This document shows positions 17,748 through 26,859 of a stretch of 64,000 nucleotides of DNA, one piece after another. How positions within the stretch are numbered: the first letter of the stretch is position 1; each line of letters opens with the position of its first letter. Both the position numbers and the translations under genes were made by a program. The notes under the pieces were generated by a model. The model saw only the letters and a list, made by a program, of their open reading frames with translations, was not told where the DNA came from and did no database searches. Source of the stretch: CAYRJD01 sp965247395 (lineage in GTDB: Bacteria > Actinomycetota > Acidimicrobiia > Acidimicrobiales > Poriferisodalaceae); NCBI GenBank assembly GCA_965247395.1, contig OZ252012.1, positions 1,178,001 to 1,242,000 on the forward strand, written 5' to 3'.

Positions 17748-18278
17748 ATGTCTGAGGCGGACACTTCCAGCTTTGACAGAACGGTTGATAGTTGGTGGGA
17801 GCAATGGCGCGGCAATGAAATAACCGATCGCGTGATGTACGGCGCATCTAATGCGGCCGAGTTCAGCCTGGTGTGGCATCTCTTGGGCGGTATTCGAGCG
17901 CTCAGCCCGCGGCGCAAGGTGTCAGACGCATTCCGCTTCAGCGCATTGATGGCGCTTGAGTCTCTGATTGTCAATCAAGGCATCAAACGGTTGTTTGAGC
18001 GCACTCGCCCAGGGTCCGCAGCGCAGAACACAACGGTGCATCAACTGCGTCAGCCGATCACATCGAGTTTTCCGTCTGGTCATGCTTCGGCTGCTTTTTG
18101 CGCAGCGGCGGTGTTGTCGCACCGAAGCCGGTTTGCGCCGGTTTATCGCGCGGCAGCCATGCTCGTCAGCGCCTCACGCATTCATGTGCGACTGCATCAC
18201 GCGTCGGACGTGCTGGCAGGCGCGGTTATCGGTGAAGCGATAGGCCGTGCGGCAAACCTGTTGCTGCGGCGGCGCTAG
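17748..18278 (+). CDS. PAP2-superfamily phosphatase
   Basis: Lipid-phosphatase-type acid phosphatase. The three PAP2 motifs are complete: KxxxxxxRP as KRLFERTRP, PSGH as SFPSGHASAAF, and SRxxxxxHxxxD as SRIHVRLHHASD. Hydrophobic helices around and after these motifs suggest a membrane protein, possibly acting on undecaprenyl or phosphatidyl phosphates. The start is uncertain: ATG 17748 is my choice, while the frame is open back to TTG 17583 through the 37-bp duplicated sequence, which is unlikely to be coding. Confidence 0.85.
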   Translation: MSEADTSSFDRTVDSWWEQWRGNEITDRVMYGASNAAEFSLVWHLLGGIRALSPRRKVSDAFRFSALMALESLIVNQGIKRLFERTRPGSAAQNTTVHQLRQPITSSFPSGHASAAFCAAAVLSHRSRFAPVYRAAAMLVSASRIHVRLHHASDVLAGAVIGEAIGRAANLLLRRR

Positions 18279-18301
18279 CCAGCTAGTTAGTTAGCGAGCA
18301 G

Positions 18302-18544
18302 TTAGGCCAGAGCGGTTGGCGCTGAACTGTTGGCCTTGTCGACCATCACGTCCTTGCCTTCGGCGCTGTCGGTTTGACGCAGCTTCGAGCGCACATCCAA
18401 CAGCACGTCGGTCACTTCGCCGGACGAAACCAGTTCGCGATTCAAGAGCGCTCCGAGCGCTCCGTCAATCAGCTGGAGCGCCTCTTCGATCACCTGCATG
18501 TCTGCGTACATCTCGGCGGTATCAGTTGTCGGTGTCTCAGTCAT
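18302..18544 (-). CDS. Small acidic helical protein, unknown
   Basis: 80 residues, not recognised. The middle (YADMQVIEEALQLIDGALGALL, shown in part) is amphipathic helix, then EVTDVLLDVRSKLR. The tail is Ala/Ser-rich. A strong GAGGAG lies about 8 bases before the ATG, which supports expression. It converges on the PAP2 gene, 23 bases away. No cysteines, metal motif or membrane helix. Confidence 0.65.
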   Translation of the reverse strand: MTETPTTDTAEMYADMQVIEEALQLIDGALGALLNRELVSSGEVTDVLLDVRSKLRQTDSAEGKDVMVDKANSSAPTALA

Positions 18545-18760
18545 AGTGCGCTCCTCTCGCTTTGTCTCTCTACTTGCCTCTCGGCACTACGCGGTTTTCC
18601 GTTCCGCAGAGCAATCTCAAAAACACTCGGGCAAACCGGAAGCTAGCTGGCCTGTTGCGTCTGTCATTATGCGCCACATTAAGGAAATCTGCTTGATCTC
18701 ACTCTAGTCCCGCTCTATGGATGCCCATGTCACTTCTGTCGTAATGCCTGTTCTGTCGTA

Positions 18761-19804
18761 ATGTCTGTCGCTGTGTCGCAAAGCACTGAAAACAGCAAGA
18801 ATCTCGCTTCAACCCCGTTAGGCGTTACCTGGGGAAGCTTGGGTTCGCTAGGAATTGAAGCGCTCGGACCGATAGCGCAGTTTGCTCAACAACACGGTTA
18901 TCAGTCGTTTTGGACCGTGGAAGCCACCTACACCGATGCGGTGTCACTGCTGGGAGCAACCGCTGTGTCGGCTCCACAGCTAGATCTCGCCACCGGAATC
19001 ATCCCTATTCAGCTTCGCACTCCCACGCTTGTTGCGATGACCGCAGCCACCTTGCAATCGCTGCGCCCGCAAGGTCAGGTTTGGTTAGGCCTCGGTGTGT
19101 CTGCGCCAGTGATTTTGCGCCAACACGGCATTGAGATTCCGACACGACCGATCGCCATGATGCGTGAGTATGTAGCCCTGCTGCGTGAGTGCTTATCAGG
19201 TGAGGCGGTGACCTTTGAAGGCGATTTTTGGCAGGTGCGAAAGTTTCGTCTGGGCATGCGGGTGGGAGAAAATAAACCCAAGATCGTGCTGGCGGCTCTT
19301 AACCCGCAGATGCTGAAGCTGGCTGGTGAGGTGGCCGACGGAGTGCTATTGAACTACTTGCCCGCCAGCCAGTTGCCTGAAGCGGTGGCACAGGTGCGCA
19401 GCGGCGGGGACGCAACGATCATGGCCATGGTGCACGCCACGGTGGGCGAGCTGGAGAGCGTTGCCGGGCTGGCTAGGCGCGACATATTCAACTACGTAAT
19501 GGCCGACAGCTACGCCAACATGTTGCGATCGGCTGGCTTCGGCGGCGAAGTGGATGCGGCGAGAGCGGCCTTTGCTGAACGCGATCGTGAAGGTGCGCTA
19601 GAAGCCATTAGCAACGAGATGATCCAAGAGATCGATTTCGTGGGTAGTGAGCCAGAGGTGGCTGCGTTTGTGCGCGGCTATGTAGAGGCCGGAGTGCAAT
19701 ATCCGGTGCTGATGCCGATGCCGTGGACCGCCGCTGGTAAAGATGGTGATCGGCGAGCGGTGGCGGAGAGCACGATTGCTGCCGCCAGCAAGTTTGCTGA
19801 CTAG
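18761..19804 (+). CDS. LLM-class (F420-type) oxidoreductase
   Basis: Luciferase-like TIM-barrel enzyme, 347 residues. Typical segments: GYQSFWTVEATYTDAVSLLG, RPQGQVWLGLGVS and KPKIVLAALNPQMLKLAGEVADG. In actinobacteria this branch usually uses coenzyme F420, but FMN cannot be excluded. The substrate is unknown. Upstream lie two copies of CTGTCGTAATG (about 18736 and 18752), the second running into the start codon; no Shine-Dalgarno is evident. It converges with msrA with no gap. Confidence 0.88.
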   Translation: MSVAVSQSTENSKNLASTPLGVTWGSLGSLGIEALGPIAQFAQQHGYQSFWTVEATYTDAVSLLGATAVSAPQLDLATGIIPIQLRTPTLVAMTAATLQSLRPQGQVWLGLGVSAPVILRQHGIEIPTRPIAMMREYVALLRECLSGEAVTFEGDFWQVRKFRLGMRVGENKPKIVLAALNPQMLKLAGEVADGVLLNYLPASQLPEAVAQVRSGGDATIMAMVHATVGELESVAGLARRDIFNYVMADSYANMLRSAGFGGEVDAARAAFAERDREGALEAISNEMIQEIDFVGSEPEVAAFVRGYVEAGVQYPVLMPMPWTAAGKDGDRRAVAESTIAAASKFAD

Positions 19805-20458
19805 CTAGCCAGCGGTTGCAACGCCGACAGGACAGCTCAGCCCTGTTCCGCCCAATCCGCAATATCCGTTAGGCACCTTGTGCAGGTATTGCTGGTGGTG
19901 ATCCTCGGCGTAATAAAACGGTCCGGCATCACAGATCTCAGTGGTGATCTCACCCAAACCAGCGGCGCTCAGCACCTCAGAAAAGCGCTGTTTGGAGGCC
20001 TCAGCCTGCTCGCGCTGCTTAGCGTTTTGCGCATAAATGCCTGAGCGATACTGCGTGCCCATGTCGTTGCCCTGTCGCATGCCTTGCGTGGGGTCGTGGC
20101 CCTCCCAAAACACCTTCAGCATCTGCTCATAGCTGGTGACCTGCGGATCAAACACCGCTAGCACCAGCTCGTTGTGGCCGGTACGACCCGAGCACACCTC
20201 TTCATAGGAAGGGTTAGGGGTGAAACCGCCGCCGTAGCCGACCGCGGTGGTGTAAACACCCGGCTCACTCCAGTACAAACGTTCTGCTCCCCAGAAGCAT
20301 CCCATCCCCACAACGATGGTTTCAAGTCCGTCGGCGAACGGTCCCATCAGTGGCGTGTTCAGCACAGTGTGCAGTTCGGGCACGGGCACCTGCTCGGCGC
20401 GACCGGGCAGAGCTTCCTCTTGGGGCGGCATCTCGACTTTGCGGTTAAAAAATCCCAT
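19805..20458 (-). CDS. msrA: Peptide-methionine (S)-S-oxide reductase
   Basis: Repairs oxidised methionine (S-sulfoxide). The catalytic motif GCFWG is in VVGMGCFWGAERLYW, with PSYEEVCSGRTGHNE and the substrate motif DPTQGMRQGNDMGTQYRS. A late cysteine in TGLSCPVG near the C terminus is placed to act as resolving cysteine. Length 217 is normal for the long MsrA form. GGAGG lies 6 bases before the ATG. Confidence 0.96.
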   Translation of the reverse strand: MGFFNRKVEMPPQEEALPGRAEQVPVPELHTVLNTPLMGPFADGLETIVVGMGCFWGAERLYWSEPGVYTTAVGYGGGFTPNPSYEEVCSGRTGHNELVLAVFDPQVTSYEQMLKVFWEGHDPTQGMRQGNDMGTQYRSGIYAQNAKQREQAEASKQRFSEVLSAAGLGEITTEICDAGPFYYAEDHHQQYLHKVPNGYCGLGGTGLSCPVGVATAG

Positions 20459-20568
20459 TGTGGCCTCCTTGCAATCCCAAGCGTATTACGTAGGTTCGCC
20501 TGCGTAAGTTCGCCTGGCCGGTTTGGTTGCATAAATTGGTCGCGCAGGTTTGGCGTAGGGTTCGCGTC

Positions 20569-21483
20569 GTGAAGATTGCTGTTGATTTCCCTTCGGTTGC
20601 GTTTCGTGAAGGTCCGGAAAAGGTGCTTGACATGGCACGCGCCATCGAAAGCATTGGCTACGACGAGATAGCCGCCTTTGACCACGTGGTGATGGGATTT
20701 CCCGGTGAGGGACGCACTACCTTGTACCCGGCTGAGATGCCGATACTGGAAGCTTTAATGCTGCTGGCAAACATGGCGGCAGTAACGAAAACAATCGGAC
20801 TGTCCACCGAGGTGCTGGTGCTTCCCCAACGTCAGCCGGTGCTGGTAGCAAAGCAGATCAGCACGCTTGACACGCTTTCGGGCGGGCGAGTTCGTCTAGG
20901 TATCGGGGTGGGTTGGCAAGACTCCGAATACGACGCTCTGGAAGAACCCTTTTCAACTCGCGGCAAACGGATGGACGAAGCCATCGACCTGCTGCGGGCT
21001 TATTGGGCTGGCGGCAATATCGGCTATAGCGGTTCGCATTACGACTCTCACGACATGGGAATGGAGCCGGTGTCACCGCAGGGGGCCAACATTCCGATCT
21101 GGGTAGGCGGCGGCAGTCCGGCCGCTCTGCGTCGCACTGCAACCAAATCTGACGGCTGGATGGCGTCTGGCATTAACGACGAACAAGCGGTGAGCGGTAT
21201 GAGCGAAATCAGGCGCTTGGCCGAAGAGGCCGGGCGTGACCCAGCGCAAATTGGCATGCAAATGATGCTGACTCCGCCACCTCGCAGCGACGACCCCACC
21301 GCCAAGACCTTTTATGCCGACCTTGATACGGTAAGCGAACGAGTTGCGGTAGTAGCCGGCATGGGTTTTGACTGGGCATCGGTAAACGCAACGGCCATTT
21401 TTCAGTCCGGAGCGAGATCGGTAGATGCAATGATCGAACAGCTAAATCTGATTTTCGATCGCATCAAGACTGAGATTAAGTAA
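20569..21483 (+). CDS. LLM-class (F420-type) oxidoreductase
   Basis: Luciferase-like enzyme of about 304 residues. It starts with VKIAVDFPSVAFR, so I choose GTG 20569; the frame also opens at TTG 20527 but those 14 residues are unconserved in character. Family features include TIGLSTEVLVLPQRQPVLVA, LSGGRVRLGIGVGWQDSEYD and IPIWVGGGSPAALRR. The form is close to the TIGR03619-type F420-dependent enzymes of actinobacteria. The substrate is unknown. Confidence 0.88.
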   Translation: MKIAVDFPSVAFREGPEKVLDMARAIESIGYDEIAAFDHVVMGFPGEGRTTLYPAEMPILEALMLLANMAAVTKTIGLSTEVLVLPQRQPVLVAKQISTLDTLSGGRVRLGIGVGWQDSEYDALEEPFSTRGKRMDEAIDLLRAYWAGGNIGYSGSHYDSHDMGMEPVSPQGANIPIWVGGGSPAALRRTATKSDGWMASGINDEQAVSGMSEIRRLAEEAGRDPAQIGMQMMLTPPPRSDDPTAKTFYADLDTVSERVAVVAGMGFDWASVNATAIFQSGARSVDAMIEQLNLIFDRIKTEIK

Positions 21484-21556
21484 CGGGATTTAGTAGCGGG
21501 ATCAAGTAACCAAAACCAAGCGGCAAGCGGCACAAAGCAATAAAGGAGCCAGCAAA

Positions 21557-22345
21557 ATGAGCAACAGAGAACTAATCGTTAGCAATCTGAACCAGTGCTG
21601 GGATAGCTGCACGGAGTTTTTTGCTTCGCTTGATGACGACCAGTGGCAGGTGCAGTCACACTGCCCTGATTGGACCGTTAAGGGAACCGCCTCTCACTTG
21701 ATGTCCGTGGAGCAGGTGCTGACTGGCTGGATACCCAAGAGCGCAGACGAGCCACCACCGTTTGATCAGATTGGTGACAAGTTCGCTGCAGCGATGGCAA
21801 TGCCAACCGACGAGCTGGCCCAGTCGCTTAGCTCGGTGCTTGATGGCCGTCGCGGCGAGTTGGCCGAAGCCACCGATGATCTGTTCGCAATGCCGTCGAT
21901 TACTCCTGTTGGGCTGGGCACTTACGGGCGCTTCATGGCGATTCGTGAGTTCGACTTTTGGATGCACGAGCGCGACTGTCGCACTCCGCTCAACATGCCA
22001 ACAGATAACGGCGGACCTACCGCTGAGATGGCGCTGGACGAGGTTCACATGTCCGTCGGCTACATCGCTGGCAAAAAAATCGGTCTGCCCGATGGCGCTT
22101 CGATTCACTTTGAGATCACCGGGGCATGTCAGCGAGACATCTTTGTGAAGGTGGATGGGCGTGCGGCTGAGGTAGACGCACTAAGCGACCCGACCGTGGT
22201 GCTGCACTGCGACTCGCTCGCGTTTATGGAACAGGCTTGTGGACGAGTTGATCCGGAGCAACCGATTGCTGAGGGGCTAATCAGCTGGTCGGGCAATGAA
22301 GAGCTAGGGGCAAAGGCAGCTAGGAGCCTTCGCTTCACGATGTAG
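21557..22345 (+). CDS. Mycothiol-type maleylpyruvate isomerase family protein
   Basis: DinB-like four-helix protein of the actinobacterial TIGR03083 type. The N terminus DDDQWQVQSHCPDWTVKGTA followed by HLMSVEQVL is the diagnostic pattern, with His in SHLM as one metal ligand and DFWMHERDCR as another part of the site. Family members are thought to be metal- and mycothiol-dependent transferases. The C-terminal half resembles an SCP2-like domain (FVKVDGRAAEVDALSDPTVV). AAAGGAG precedes the ATG. It supports a mycothiol-producing host. Confidence 0.85.
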   Translation: MSNRELIVSNLNQCWDSCTEFFASLDDDQWQVQSHCPDWTVKGTASHLMSVEQVLTGWIPKSADEPPPFDQIGDKFAAAMAMPTDELAQSLSSVLDGRRGELAEATDDLFAMPSITPVGLGTYGRFMAIREFDFWMHERDCRTPLNMPTDNGGPTAEMALDEVHMSVGYIAGKKIGLPDGASIHFEITGACQRDIFVKVDGRAAEVDALSDPTVVLHCDSLAFMEQACGRVDPEQPIAEGLISWSGNEELGAKAARSLRFTM

Positions 22346-22402
22346 CGCCTGTTGCGGAGCCCAAGACAGCAAGGCCCAGGCCTACGGGGCTAAAATTGGA
22401 AC

Positions 22403-23392
22403 ATGGCAACCACAACCGTGCCGGCATCGCTGCAATCCGCTCCTTTTGACATTGAGCCGATCGACGCCTCCTTCGGGGCTTACATCCGCAACATCGAGCT
22501 TCGTTCGATCAGCGACGAGGTCTTTGAGATGTTGTACGCCACTTGGTTGGAATACGCGCTGCTCGTATTTGAGGATCAGTTCCTTACGCAAGACGAACAA
22601 GATGCGTTTGCCCACAAATTTGGTGAGCTTGAGTTCAAGGCAACGGCCATCTCAAACGTCGGCAGAAAAGGGAAGATCCACAGCAGCGACAAAGATGATC
22701 TAGTGAAGTCGCTGCGAGGCAACGAGGGCTGGCATCACGACAGCACCTACATGCCGCTGCAGGCCAAGGGCGCTGTATTTAGTGCCGAGGTTGTGCCATC
22801 AAAGGGGGCTCAGACCGGCTGGGCCGATATGCGTGCTGCCTACGAAGCGCTAGACGCCAACACTCAGAAGTACCTGGCGGGTTTGAAAGCACACCATTCT
22901 TTGTATTACAGCCAAAAACGTTCGGGCTATTTGCCAGCCAAAAACGAAGACGGCGGCTACAACATGTACGGCTATCACGACTTTGAGCCGTCGCTGCGGC
23001 CACTGGTGAAGGTGCATCCCGAAACGGGTAAGCCGAACCTGCTGATCGGCCGGCATGCTTACGACATTGTTGGGATGACGCCGGAAGAGTCGACGGCTCT
23101 GCTTGACAAGCTGAACGAAGAGGCCTGCCAGTTGCCACGCACCTACCACCAGCAGTGGAAGCCGGGTGAGGCAGTCATTTGGGATAACCGGCGCTTGATG
23201 CATCGTGGCACGCCGTTTGACATGACCGAGCCTCGCATCATGTGGCACACCCGCATTGCTGGCAGCTTTGAGTCTGAGCTGGCTGACAACCACAACCCGG
23301 ACGATTTGCTGACGATGCAGAGGCCGGATAAGCCCTTGCCCGATCAGCCGGGCTGTTGCAGTTCTAGCGTGCCAGAACTAGACCAGAACTAG
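22403..23392 (+). CDS. TauD/TfdA-family dioxygenase
   Basis: Fe(II)- and 2-oxoglutarate-dependent oxygenase. The metal triad is visible as HxD in WHHDSTYM and the distal His in LMHRGTPFD; the 2-oxoglutarate Arg is probably in MWHTRIAG. The N terminus FDIEPIDASFGAYIRNIELR is typical of TauD/TfdA/AtsK enzymes. Members cleave taurine, sulfate esters or aryloxyacids, or hydroxylate carnitine precursors; the substrate cannot be chosen here. The C-terminal tail has CCSS and Pro/Asp, probably unstructured. Confidence 0.9.
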   Translation: MATTTVPASLQSAPFDIEPIDASFGAYIRNIELRSISDEVFEMLYATWLEYALLVFEDQFLTQDEQDAFAHKFGELEFKATAISNVGRKGKIHSSDKDDLVKSLRGNEGWHHDSTYMPLQAKGAVFSAEVVPSKGAQTGWADMRAAYEALDANTQKYLAGLKAHHSLYYSQKRSGYLPAKNEDGGYNMYGYHDFEPSLRPLVKVHPETGKPNLLIGRHAYDIVGMTPEESTALLDKLNEEACQLPRTYHQQWKPGEAVIWDNRRLMHRGTPFDMTEPRIMWHTRIAGSFESELADNHNPDDLLTMQRPDKPLPDQPGCCSSSVPELDQN

Positions 23393-23399
23393 ACCAGAG

Positions 23400-23419
23400 C
23401 TAACCGCCTAATCGGTTAG
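23400..23419. terminator. Hairpin between convergent genes
   Basis: CTAACCG, six-base loop, CGGTTAG: a perfect 7-bp stem between the convergent dioxygenase and SDR genes. It is followed by two copies of GGTTAGTAGCCCTAGTC. No T-run. Likely a bidirectional terminator, not proven. Confidence 0.45.
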
Positions 23420-23441
23420 TAGCCCTAGTCGGTTAGTAGCC

Positions 23442-24374
23442 CTAGTCGGCGAACCCTCTAAAAACGGTCGGGTTTTCGAGGTTGGCTAGCTGCTCGTTGC
23501 GGTGGTTGACGTGCTCAAGCAGCTCGGGATGCGACAGCACCCAGAACCGCTCCTTGTACATGGCATCAATCACTTTGCCCGCTACTTCGGAGGGATCCAT
23601 CCCAGACTCAATCAGTGCGGCAATGCGTGAGTTGCGCTGGCGAGCGTCTGCCGCAGTCTGTTGCTCGTGGTGAGCGTGAGCCGTCGTTCCGACCGGCCCG
23701 TCTAATGTGTCGCTGGCTGGCTTCGTGTCGGCAGCTTTTGTGCGTCGCAGGTTCTCTGGTCGATTGCGCTGTGCGCTAGCGATATTGGTACGCACCACAC
23801 CCGGGCAAAGCACCGACACCGACAGGTTTGCGTTTGGGTCGTGCTCCATCTCTAAGTACAGCGTCTCCATGATCGCTACCACGCCGTACTTGGCGGCGTT
23901 GTAGGGGCCGAGTCCGGGGGTGGGCATCAGGCCGGCGACCGACGCCGTGCTCATGATGTGCGACTGGTCGGCAGCCAGTAGGTGCGGCAAAAAATGATGC
24001 ACGCCGTGGATCACTCCCCATAGGCAGACATCTACCACCCACTTCCAGTCCACTAGCTGTTGGTTGCGGATCAGCCCGCCGCCACCAACTCCGGCGTTGT
24101 TGCAAAGCATGTGAACCGCACCGAATTGCTGCACGGCTGTGTCGGCCAGTGCCGCTACAGAGTCGGAACTGGTCACGTCGGTTTGCACACCGATAGCCGT
24201 GGCGGAGTCGGAGGTGTCCGCAGCTACTTCTGCGGTGGCTGCGTCTAGTGCGTTGGCTTCGATGTCGGCTAGCACCACGTTGGCACCTTCGGTTGCGAAG
24301 GCGTGCGCCAGCGCTTTGCCGATGCCTGAAGCCGCGCCGGTAATCACCGCCACGCGGTCTGTCATCGTGTCCAT
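23442..24374 (-). CDS. SDR-family NAD(P)-dependent oxidoreductase
   Basis: Short-chain dehydrogenase with the cofactor motif TGAASGIG, the structural NNAG in LCNNAGVGGGG and the catalytic YxxxK in YNAAKYG. Ser is in MSTASVAG. The Asp in VLADIEANA after strand 2 suggests NAD(H) preference. Residues about 215-245 (after RTNIASAQRN) are an Ala/Thr/His-rich insertion uncommon for the family. Substrate unknown. Confidence 0.9.
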   Translation of the reverse strand: MDTMTDRVAVITGAASGIGKALAHAFATEGANVVLADIEANALDAATAEVAADTSDSATAIGVQTDVTSSDSVAALADTAVQQFGAVHMLCNNAGVGGGGLIRNQQLVDWKWVVDVCLWGVIHGVHHFLPHLLAADQSHIMSTASVAGLMPTPGLGPYNAAKYGVVAIMETLYLEMEHDPNANLSVSVLCPGVVRTNIASAQRNRPENLRRTKAADTKPASDTLDGPVGTTAHAHHEQQTAADARQRNSRIAALIESGMDPSEVAGKVIDAMYKERFWVLSHPELLEHVNHRNEQLANLENPTVFRGFAD

Positions 24375-24431
24375 CTTGCTTCCTGTCTTACTCGGCTTGG
24401 TCTTGCGTTGCTACTAGCTGCTGCGTTGCTA

Positions 24432-25568
24432 CTAGGCGTTTAGCTCTTCGAGACGCTCCATCACGTCGAGATACTCGCTGATCATGTTCTCCACCACGCG
24501 CGTGGCCGAGATCGACTCGTTCAAGGAGCCGACCACCTGACCCACAAAATAGTTAGCTAGCTCTACCGCGCCCTTGTTGGCTGAGTTCATGGCTGCTCTA
24601 TCCACTCGCCTGCTGGCTTGGGCAATCAGCATCGGCTGTAAAGGCATCGGCAGCGTTCCGGGCGAATTTGGCCCCTCCCACTCGTCGGTCCAAGCCGACC
24701 GCAACTGCCGAGCTGGCTTGCCGGTGCGCGAGCGTGACCGCAAGGTGTCCGAAGACGACGCGGCCAGAAACTTCTCTTTCACCGCCGGATGCGTCTCGGC
24801 TTCTTGGGTGGTGAGCCAAACCGACCCGCACCACACGCCCTGTGCGCCTAACGCTAAGGCGGCTGCGACATGGCGACCGGTGGCGATGCCGCCCGCAGCT
24901 AGCACCGGGGTTGGTGCGATGGCATCAACTATTTCTGGCACCAGCACCATCGTGGCGATTTCACCGGTGTGACCGCCGGCTTCGTGGCCTTGCGCTATCA
25001 CTATGTCCACACCAGCGGCTACGTGTCGTTCGGCATGAACTTGCTTGCCGGCCAGAGCGCCTACCAGCACTCCGTCTTCGTGAGCTCGCTCGGTCATGTC
25101 GGCCGGTGGCGGGCCCAGAGCGTTGACGATCAGCTTGATCGGGTAGCTGAAAGCCACGTCCATCAGCGGCACCGCCTGGGAGTAAGTCATGGGCGGCTCG
25201 GACTCACCCGCCATCGTGGAGGCGCCGTCGTCGGCTGGCAGAGGCGGCACGTCATAGCGATCCATCATGTCATCGACGAATGCACGGTGTTCGGGAGGAA
25301 TCATGTCCTTTAGGTCTTTTACGCTTAACTCACCGTCTGTCTTGCCCTCGTATTTGGCAGGCACGATGATGTCGACACCGAACGGCTTGTCGCCGATCTC
25401 GTCTTTAATCCAGGCCATGTCTATGTCGAGCTGTTCGGGCGTGTGACCGGCCGCACCCAGCACGCCGAGCCCGCCCGCCTTGCTGACCGCTGCCACTACG
25501 TCTCGGCAGTGGGTGAAGGCGACGATTGGAACATCAACATCAAGCATTTCGCAAACAGGTGTTTTCAT
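24432..25568 (-). CDS. Nitronate monooxygenase-like flavoprotein
   Basis: FMN-binding TIM barrel of the NPD/2-nitropropane dioxygenase family. GHEAGGHTG carries the conserved catalytic His; FMN phosphate contacts are in VLAAGGIATGRHVAAALALGA. The N terminus VPIVAFTHCRDVVAAVSKAG is typical. Some paralogues act as enoyl or keto-acid oxygenases, so the reaction is not certain. An insertion between about residues 75 and 130 is longer than in many members. Confidence 0.85.
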   Translation of the reverse strand: MKTPVCEMLDVDVPIVAFTHCRDVVAAVSKAGGLGVLGAAGHTPEQLDIDMAWIKDEIGDKPFGVDIIVPAKYEGKTDGELSVKDLKDMIPPEHRAFVDDMMDRYDVPPLPADDGASTMAGESEPPMTYSQAVPLMDVAFSYPIKLIVNALGPPPADMTERAHEDGVLVGALAGKQVHAERHVAAGVDIVIAQGHEAGGHTGEIATMVLVPEIVDAIAPTPVLAAGGIATGRHVAAALALGAQGVWCGSVWLTTQEAETHPAVKEKFLAASSSDTLRSRSRTGKPARQLRSAWTDEWEGPNSPGTLPMPLQPMLIAQASRRVDRAAMNSANKGAVELANYFVGQVVGSLNESISATRVVENMISEYLDVMERLEELNA

Positions 25569-25671
25569 AGGCCAAACGCTAGGCGCATTGGCGCAGGCGT
25601 GCCTGCTTGAGCAGTGCTCGCGTGAGCAGTGCCTGCTTAAACAGCGCTCGCGTGAGTAGTGCCCGCTTTAG
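25569..25671. repeat. Intergenic imperfect repeats
   Basis: The spacer between two minus-strand genes is made almost entirely of GTG/GAGCAGTGC[C/T][T/C]GC-like units with inverted GCAGGC/GCCTGC parts. No coding potential is visible. Confidence 0.45.
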
Positions 25672-26556
25672 CTAGAGCTCTAACGAGGTGAGGTCGTCGC
25701 CTAGCACGATCGGGCCTGAGAAGTGTTCGGCAGCGATCTGGCGCCATTCGTCTTCGCTGCCCGGCGCCAATGCGGGCAGGTAGTGCGTCAACACCAATGT
25801 TCCGACACCGGCACGGGTAGCCGTCTGGGCGGCGTCGGTTACCGATGAGTGATATTCCAAGATGTCTTGCAGGCGCACTGACGGCATTTGTTTCACAAGC
25901 TCGGGGCGTAACACCGTTTGCACGTAAGCGTCGGCGTCGGCGGCAAGCTCGTCTAGTTCATCACAGGGGATGCCGTCGCCAGCAATCACCACCGACGATT
26001 TGCCGTCGGACACCCGATAGGCCACCGAAGGCTCGACTGGTGCGTGGCTGGTGCGTCCGACGGTGATGGACAGCTCCCCTACTTCGAAGCTGTCGCCTGG
26101 GGAGACCTCGTTCACGCTTGGCTGCGGTGACCAATTCAGGTCGCCGTGATGGGCTAGGCGAAATCCGATATCGGGTTTCAGCATGGCTAGGAGGCCGTCA
26201 ATCATCTCGCCGGTTCGGTTGGGGCCGTAGATGGTTAGCTGCTGTGAGTCGTCGTTGGTCATGATCCAGTGGGTCGTGACGACGTCGTTGAGTGCGCAGA
26301 TGTGATCGGAGTGCAGATGGGTTAGCAGTACGGCGTCGAGTTGCACTGGGTATAGGCCCGCCCCGGCTAGACGCATCACGGCGCCACGGCCAGCGTCGAA
26401 CATCAGGCGAGTGGGGCTGGTTGGGGTGGTTTTATCGGCGGGGGTGGTACTGCCAGTGTTGGCGCTGGCTGGGGTGCCTTCGACAATCGTCATTGGCCCG
26501 GCACGATCGGGTTGCGGCAACGGAGAGCCTGTGCCTCCAAGGGTTATTTTCAGCAT
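25672..26556 (-). CDS. MBL-fold metallohydrolase, RNase Z/AtsA-like
   Basis: Metallo-beta-lactamase-fold hydrolase. The metal site LLTHLHSDH is the HxHxDH motif, and further ligands are probably in GDGIPCDE and LTHYLPAL. The opening LKITLGGTGSPLPQPDRAGP matches the arylsulfatase/RNase Z-like branch, so I place the start at the ATG at 26556 and not 15 codons earlier. An Ala/Thr insertion (residues about 30-50) interrupts the N-terminal strands. Substrate unknown. Confidence 0.85.
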   Translation of the reverse strand: MLKITLGGTGSPLPQPDRAGPMTIVEGTPASANTGSTTPADKTTPTSPTRLMFDAGRGAVMRLAGAGLYPVQLDAVLLTHLHSDHICALNDVVTTHWIMTNDDSQQLTIYGPNRTGEMIDGLLAMLKPDIGFRLAHHGDLNWSPQPSVNEVSPGDSFEVGELSITVGRTSHAPVEPSVAYRVSDGKSSVVIAGDGIPCDELDELAADADAYVQTVLRPELVKQMPSVRLQDILEYHSSVTDAAQTATRAGVGTLVLTHYLPALAPGSEDEWRQIAAEHFSGPIVLGDDLTSLEL

Positions 26557-26859
26557 CGCTTGCCTTTGTGGTCTAACCGTTTTATCTGCTCCAGACGTCA
26601 CCTCAACTCATCCGGCTCATCTTATTGTGGGTCACCTTTGTGGTCTAACCGTTTTGTCTGGGCTATTTCGTCGGGGGTTCGTCGGGTGGGGTTGCCTGAC
26701 GGATTGTGCTAGACAGCTGGGCAAACTGACTCGTAGGCCCAAGAAATCGGAACGAAACTCAGTGCTACTCCGAAGCCGGGCCGGGCGATTGTGCCGGATA
26801 GCTGGGCAAACTGACTCGTAGGCGTGTGAGCACGTCAGCTAGCGTGCGATGATCTAGCC
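26557..26859. other. 303-bp divergent spacer with two direct-repeat pairs
   Basis: Between the divergent MBL and dapD genes. It holds a 26-bp repeat (26563-26588 and 26635-26660, one mismatch, 72 bp apart) and a 38-bp repeat (26701-26738 and 26786-26823, a few mismatches, 85 bp apart). The promoters of both genes must lie here, but I cannot assign boxes. A plus-strand open frame through it has no family character. Confidence 0.7.

Noticed and set aside
26411..26821. Plus-strand frame over the MBL start and the repeat spacer
   Set aside because: It runs antisense to the MBL gene and then through intergenic repeats. No ribosome site, no motif.
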